Positions 5,546 to 9,601 of a stretch of DNA of 9,601 bases are shown here, piece by piece. The notes beneath the pieces are model-generated. The model made no database searches, was not told the DNA's origin, and saw only the letters and a program-made list of their open reading frames with translations. The translations under genes were made by a program, and so were the position numbers. The DNA comes from Prevotellaceae bacterium (GTDB lineage Bacteria > Bacteroidota > Bacteroidia > Bacteroidales > UBA932): assembly GCA_031289895.1 (NCBI GenBank), contig JAITOP010000247.1:1-9601 (forward strand), in the 5' to 3' direction. Each line of letters begins with the position of its first letter. Position 1 is the first letter of the stretch.

Positions 5546-8455
5546 ATGATGAAATTGAAATTAACTGTAATATCAATAATATTGATAATAGCAGCAACTT
5601 CGTGCGGCACGAAGAAAGATTATGAAACTGTAAAAAACGACCCCATAAAGGCACGTATTTACACATTGGACAACGGTTTGAAAGTTTACATGGCAGTTAA
5701 CAAAGAACAGCCGAGAATTCAAACTTACATCGCAGTACGCGCAGGCGGCAAAAACGACCCTGCCGAAACTACGGGCTTGGCTCACTATTTTGAACATTTA
5801 ATGTTTAAAGGTACAACAAACTTTGGTACAACAAATTACGAAACCGAAAAGCCACTGCTTGACGAAATCGAAAATTTGTTTGAAATTTATCGTAAAACAA
5901 CTGACGATGCCGAACGCAAGGCAATTTACAAAAAAATTGACAGCATTAGCAACGAGGCATCTAAAATTGCAATTCCAAACGAATACGACAAACTTATGTC
6001 GGCAATTGGCGCTAACGGAACAAACGCTTACACAAATTATGATGTAACCTGCTACACCGAAGATATTCCGAGCAATCAGGTTGAAAACTGGGCGAAAATT
6101 CAAGCCGACAGATTTGCAAATGTCGTTATTCGCGGATTTCACACCGAACTTGAAACTGTTTACGAAGAATACAATATTTCGTTGACCAGCGACTCGCGTA
6201 AAATTTACCAAAATATACTTGCCGGATTATATCCCAATCATCCTTACGGAACGCAAACTGTGCTTGGAACTCAGGAACAACTGAAAAACCCATCAATAAT
6301 AAATATCAAAAATTTTTATAAACAATGGTATGTTCCTAATAATATGGCAATTTGCCTTTCGGGCGATTTCGACCCTGATGAAACAATCAATATCATAAAA
6401 AAATATTTCGGCGAATTTAAACCAAACGACAATCTTCCAAAACTCGAATTTAAACCCGAAGAACCTATTGCAACTCCAATTGTAAAAGAAGCAACAGGCG
6501 TTGAGGCTGAGCGAATTGCGCTGGCATGGCGGCTTAACAGCGCAAACAGCGACGATGCCGATTTGGCGCATATCGCGGCAAGCATTTTATACAACGGTCA
6601 GGCGGGATTGATTGACATTGACCTTATGCAGCAACAAAAAGTTTTGCAGGCTTATGCTTACGAAAACATGCTTAGCGATTACGGAATGTTATTGATACAG
6701 GCGTATCCTAAACAAAATCAGACGCTTGATGACGTTAAAAATCTTGTGCTTGCCGAAATTGCAAAACTTCGCGCCGGCGATTTTGACGAAACTTTATTGA
6801 AAGCATCTGTTGATAATTACAAATTATCAATTATGCAATATCTTGATTCTAATGATGGTCGCGCAGATGCTTTTGTTAACGCATTTATAGACGGTATAGA
6901 CTGGGAAAAAGAAGTGAGAATTATCGAACGTTTGGAAAAAATCACAAAAGATGATGTTGTGAAATTTGCAAACGAAAAATTTGGCGATAACAATTATGTT
7001 GCCGTTTATAAACGTCAGGGACAAGACCCTAACGAAAAGAAAATTGACAAACCACAAATTACACCAATCGCCACAAACCGCGATGATGCAAGCGATTTTC
7101 TTAAAGAAATACGCGGCGCAGAAGTAAAAGCGATAGAACCTGTATTTGTTGATTTTGATAAAGATATGGAAAAAACTACTGCAAAAAACAATATTCCGGT
7201 GTTGTACAAGAAAAACGAAACAACAGGTTTATTTAACATAGAATATGTTTTCGAAATCGGAAAAAACAACGATGCTAACATAAGTACGGCATTTGATTAT
7301 ATTGATTATCTGGGAACAAGCACAAAATCGCCGGAAGAAATCAAAAGAGAATTTTACAATATTGCCTGTTCTTTCAGTGCAAGCGTAAGCGACGAAAAAA
7401 GTTATTTGAGCCTCAGCGGACTAAGCGAAAATATGCCTAAAGCAATGGAACTTATGGAAGAAGTGCTAAGCGATGCGCAACCAAATGATGATGTTCTCGA
7501 AAATCTGAAAGAAGATGTAATAAAATCACGCAGCGACTCAAAACTTAATCAACGTTCCAACTTTTCGGCTCTGCGCCGTTATTTGCAATACGGACAAGAT
7601 TATATCAGCAACACAACACTCACAAACAGTGCTTTACAATCATTAAAATCAGATGATTTGCTTGCAAAAATTAAAAATTTAGTAGCCAAAGAACATTCGG
7701 TTTTGTACTATGGTCCAATGACAAGCAGCGAAGTTGTTGAGGCAATAAACAAATATCACAAAACGCCCGAAACGCTTGAATCTATTAGCGAAAAGATAGA
7801 AACAAAATATCTGGAAACTCCCGAAAATAAAGTTTTTGTTGCCGAGTACGAGGCAAAAAACACGTATTATGTGCAATATTCAAACAGAGGCGATAAATTT
7901 AACGTAGCCAACGATGCAAATGTTGCATTATATAACGAATATTTTGGCGGCGGAATGAATTCAATAGTATTTCAGGAAATGCGCGAAGCCCGCAGTTTGG
8001 CATATTCGGCAAGCGCATATTTAACTCAACCCAACAAAGCAAGCAATCCTTACTCGTTTACGGCAATTATTATTTCGCAAAACGACAAAGTATCGGCAGC
8101 AATAGATGCCTTTGCCGAAATCATAGAAAATATGCCCGAAAGCGACGCCGCGTTTAATATTGCAAAAGAGGCACTTATCGCTCGTTTAAGCACCGAACGT
8201 ATAATAAAAGACAATGTGCTGTGGTCGTACATTCGCGCAAAAGATATGGGCGTTGATTACGACAGAAACAAAGCCATATACGAAAACGTGCAAAACATGA
8301 CCCTTGCAGATGTTAAAGCATTTCAAGAGCAATGGATAAAAGGACGCAAATATTTCTACGGAATATTAGGAAATTCAAAAGATTTGGATTTGAATAAAAT
8401 ACGTCAGTTAGGAGCGATAAAATTTCTTACGCAACAAGAGATTTTCGGATACTAA
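5546..8455 (+). CDS. M16 family zinc metallopeptidase, two-half form, lipoprotein
   Basis: This is a clamshell-type M16 (pitrilysin/insulinase) peptidase that probably degrades peptides in the periplasm or at the outer membrane. Residues 1-20 are a lipoprotein signal ending A-A-T-S-C, with lipidated C20. The inverted zinc motif H-x-x-E-H is at 80-84 (H80, E83, H84). The third ligand is most likely E208 in T-V-Y-E-E-Y-N, seven residues after E201, which mirrors the paired glutamates of pitrilysin. The C-terminal half, beginning about residue 530, lacks HxxEH. It keeps the family signature Y-F-G-G-G-M at 799-804 and R-E-A-R-S-L-A-Y at 813-820, which supplies substrate-binding Arg/Tyr. The length of 969 residues is normal for single-chain two-half enzymes. 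The zinc-binding region between H84 and E208 is longer than in the shorter family members. ATG codons stand at 5546 and 5549 and either could be used; no Shine-Dalgarno site is seen. Its natural substrate is unknown. Confidence 0.94.
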   Translation: MMKLKLTVISIILIIAATSCGTKKDYETVKNDPIKARIYTLDNGLKVYMAVNKEQPRIQTYIAVRAGGKNDPAETTGLAHYFEHLMFKGTTNFGTTNYETEKPLLDEIENLFEIYRKTTDDAERKAIYKKIDSISNEASKIAIPNEYDKLMSAIGANGTNAYTNYDVTCYTEDIPSNQVENWAKIQADRFANVVIRGFHTELETVYEEYNISLTSDSRKIYQNILAGLYPNHPYGTQTVLGTQEQLKNPSIINIKNFYKQWYVPNNMAICLSGDFDPDETINIIKKYFGEFKPNDNLPKLEFKPEEPIATPIVKEATGVEAERIALAWRLNSANSDDADLAHIAASILYNGQAGLIDIDLMQQQKVLQAYAYENMLSDYGMLLIQAYPKQNQTLDDVKNLVLAEIAKLRAGDFDETLLKASVDNYKLSIMQYLDSNDGRADAFVNAFIDGIDWEKEVRIIERLEKITKDDVVKFANEKFGDNNYVAVYKRQGQDPNEKKIDKPQITPIATNRDDASDFLKEIRGAEVKAIEPVFVDFDKDMEKTTAKNNIPVLYKKNETTGLFNIEYVFEIGKNNDANISTAFDYIDYLGTSTKSPEEIKREFYNIACSFSASVSDEKSYLSLSGLSENMPKAMELMEEVLSDAQPNDDVLENLKEDVIKSRSDSKLNQRSNFSALRRYLQYGQDYISNTTLTNSALQSLKSDDLLAKIKNLVAKEHSVLYYGPMTSSEVVEAINKYHKTPETLESISEKIETKYLETPENKVFVAEYEAKNTYYVQYSNRGDKFNVANDANVALYNEYFGGGMNSIVFQEMREARSLAYSASAYLTQPNKASNPYSFTAIIISQNDKVSAAIDAFAEIIENMPESDAAFNIAKEALIARLSTERIIKDNVLWSYIRAKDMGVDYDRNKAIYENVQNMTLADVKAFQEQWIKGRKYFYGILGNSKDLDLNKIRQLGAIKFLTQQEIFGY

Positions 8456-8457
8456 AA

Positions 8458-8529
8458 CTAATGTGATAATTTGCTAATGTGCTAATTTGCTAATATGCTA
8501 ATATGCTAATATGTTAATGTGTTAATTTG
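8458..8529 (-). repeat. Octamer array, left (nine units, YTAATDTG)
   Basis: Nine uninterrupted 8-base units start 2 bases after the M16 stop codon. In order they are CTAATGTG, ATAATTTG, CTAATGTG, CTAATTTG, three CTAATATG, TTAATGTG and TTAATTTG. On the opposite strand the unit reads CAHATTAR, the same family as the array at 8760-8911, so the two arrays face each other. Eight is not a multiple of three, and each frame meets a stop, so the array is not coding. Confidence 0.9.
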
Positions 8530-8545
8530 AGAATAAAGTAAAAAA

Positions 8546-8573
8546 TATAATGATAAAAATATAATGATAAAAA
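8546..8573. repeat. Two tandem copies of a 14-base AT-rich unit
   Basis: TATAATGATAAAAA occurs at 8546-8559 and again at 8560-8573. The copies lie between the left octamer array and the interspersed repeat copy B and overlap the left end of the latter. Confidence 0.75.
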
Positions 8574-8713
8574 TAAATATTCTATAAAAGATGGAATGAA
8601 TCCGTTAGAATTCAAATGTTGGTAGAAAAAGAATGTCCACGCATTACCTGACCTCATACGGGGTCGAACAATGGGGCGATTTATCCATTTCTACCAACAT
8701 ACCATTTCTACGG
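8566..8713 (+). repeat. Interspersed repeat, copy B (M16-HAD gap)
   Basis: The first 76 bases align with copy A at 5249-5324 in the same orientation. Inside is a perfect 13-base inverted repeat, ATGTTGGTAGAAA at 8616-8628 and its complement at 8688-8700, which would close a stem around 59 bases. Within that loop, GACCTC-ATAC-GGGGTC can form a small hairpin with one G-T pair. CCATTTCTAC is repeated directly at 8685-8694 and 8702-8711. CCGTTAG at 8602-8608 is loosely mirrored by CTACGG at 8708-8713. No open reading frame or transposase is associated. Confidence 0.7.
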
Positions 8714-8744
8714 TATTTTTTAATAATTTGTATAATTTATGAAA

Positions 8745-8911
8745 CACATTAATATATAGCACATTAGCACATTAGCTCATTAACATATTAACACATTAGC
8801 ATATTAACATATTAGCATATTAGCACATTAACACATTAGCATATTAGCACATTAACACATTAGCATATTAGCACATTAGCACATTAGCATATTAGCACAT
8901 TAACACATTAA
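8745..8911 (+). repeat. Octamer array, right (CAYATTAR), adjoining the HAD start codon
   Basis: Nineteen contiguous 8-base units in perfect phase fill 8760-8911. One further CACATTAA at 8745-8752 is joined to them by a 7-base degenerate unit. Nearly all variation is confined to position 3 (C or T) and position 8 (A or G); the unit at 8776 also has T at position 2. A three-unit, 24-base higher-order repeat is visible at 8816-8839 and 8840-8863, which are identical. The array ends 3 bases before the ATG at 8915, so it occupies the whole upstream region where the HAD ribosome-binding site and any nearby promoter would lie. Confidence 0.92.
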
Positions 8912-8914
8912 TTT

Positions 8915-9547
8915 ATGATTTTTCTATTTGATTTAGACGGTGTAATTCTTGATTCAGAGCCGCAATACGATAAATTTTGGAACAAACAAGGCGAGTTGTA
9001 TAATCGCGGAAACAATTTTGCAAGCAAGATAAAAGGACAAACAATGCCGCAAATATTGACCAAATATTTTTACGATTTTTCGGATGACGAAAAAAATAAA
9101 TTAGTTTCGGATTGTATGCAATTTGAGGCAGCAATGGAATGTCCGCTAATTGCAGGCGCAGAAAATTTTATTGTCCAACTAAAATCGCAAAACATAAAAA
9201 CAGGACTTGTAACAAGTTCGGACGATATAAAATTATCGAGAATAATAGAAAAATTTAAAATGCAAACGTGGTTCGACACTATTGTTACCGCCAATCGGGT
9301 AACACATTCCAAACCCAACCCGCAAGGCTATTTGCTGGCAGCCCGCGATTTAAAAACCGATGCCAAAAACTGCATAGTATTTGAAGATTCGTTTGCCGGA
9401 ATAGAAGCAGGACGAAACGCCGGAATGAAAGTGATTGCCCTCGCCACAACCAACCCGCGCAAAGCCCTGCAAGCCACCACCAACGCCGATTTGATAATTG
9501 ACGATTTTGTCGGCTTTTCGTATGAAGATTGCTTGAAGGTGATTTGA
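8915..9547 (+). CDS. HAD-superfamily hydrolase, subfamily IA (beta-phosphoglucomutase / phosphatase-like)
   Basis: This is a cytoplasmic phosphatase or phosphomutase acting on a small phosphorylated metabolite, probably a sugar phosphate. All four HAD motifs are present in the 210 residues. Motif I is F-D-L-D-G-V-I-L-D-S-E at 5-15, with nucleophile D6 and acid/base D8. Motif II is T-S-S at 100-102, motif III is K133 in H-S-K-P-N-P, and motif IV is E-D at 157-158 in V-F-E-D-S-F-A-G-I-E-A-G. A helical cap (about residues 15-80) is inserted after motif I, as in subfamily IA. The D-G-V-I-x-D-S-E form is typical of the beta-phosphoglucomutase branch, but pyrophosphatase- and glycolate-phosphatase-like members share it, so the substrate is not assigned. 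The start is the first ATG after the octamer array and directly precedes the core strand; there is no Shine-Dalgarno site. Confidence 0.9.
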   Translation: MIFLFDLDGVILDSEPQYDKFWNKQGELYNRGNNFASKIKGQTMPQILTKYFYDFSDDEKNKLVSDCMQFEAAMECPLIAGAENFIVQLKSQNIKTGLVTSSDDIKLSRIIEKFKMQTWFDTIVTANRVTHSKPNPQGYLLAARDLKTDAKNCIVFEDSFAGIEAGRNAGMKVIALATTNPRKALQATTNADLIIDDFVGFSYEDCLKVI

Positions 9548-9574
9548 TAATTTAAATGAAAAAATATAATTTTG
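9543..9574 (+). promoter_or_regulatory. Candidate Bacteroidetes promoter for a gene beyond the right edge
   Basis: TTTG at 9543-9546 and TAATTTTG at 9567-9574 match the -33 and TAnnTTTG -7 elements exactly, with a 20-base spacer. The -33 element overlaps the HAD stop codon. Transcription would start near 9581 and read off the window. The remaining bases to 9601 hold only a four-codon frame (ATG at 9580) and no gene. Confidence 0.5.
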
Positions 9575-9601
9575 TAATTATGAAGAAATAAAAGAAAATA
9601 A

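Noticed and set aside
8650..8666. Hairpin as an intrinsic terminator for the M16 gene
   Set aside because: The stem is short with a G-T pair, is not followed by a T run, and lies inside the interspersed repeat.
8745..8911. Possible CRISPR array
   Set aside because: The unit is only 8 bases with no spacers, and no cas genes are present. It is a simple tandem array.

Overview
The window looks like a chromosomal segment of an AT-rich, probably anaerobic member of the Bacteroidetes. The evidence is the set of gene families (a two-gene 2-oxoacid:ferredoxin oxidoreductase with a fused gamma-alpha subunit, a large M16 peptidase made as a lipoprotein, lipoprotein signals ending in S-C), promoter candidates of the Bacteroidetes TTTG / TAnnTTTG type, mostly poor Shine-Dalgarno sites, and intergenic spaces filled with short repeats typical of that phylum. 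The assignment is inference from these signs, not from a database comparison.

Layout. Positions 1-3461 read on the minus strand: korA (3461 to 1623), korB (1583 to 561) and then the start of an unrecognised lipoprotein gene (529 to beyond the left edge). korA and korB form an evident operon that links 2-oxoacid oxidation to ferredoxin reduction. Positions 3866-9547 read on the plus strand: trkA (potassium-uptake regulatory protein), a two-half M16 zinc metallopeptidase lipoprotein, and a HAD-family sugar-phosphate phosphatase or phosphomutase. korA and trkA diverge from a 404-base gap that carries a promoter candidate for each. A further promoter candidate overlaps the end of the HAD gene and points out of the right edge.

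The proteins are mostly housekeeping families and no defence or mobile system is visible. The unusual content lies in the three long intergenic gaps. The korA-trkA gap holds three different short repeat families. The trkA-M16 and M16-HAD gaps each hold one copy of the same degenerate interspersed repeat, in the same orientation. The second copy sits between two octamer arrays of the same unit in opposite orientations (9 units to the left, 19 in-phase units to the right). Together they fill the gap from 2 bases after the M16 stop codon to 3 bases before the HAD start codon. The left-edge lipoprotein gene carries a run of nine G and a run of nine T, on its coding strand, within 30 bases, which makes it a candidate for phase variation by slippage.
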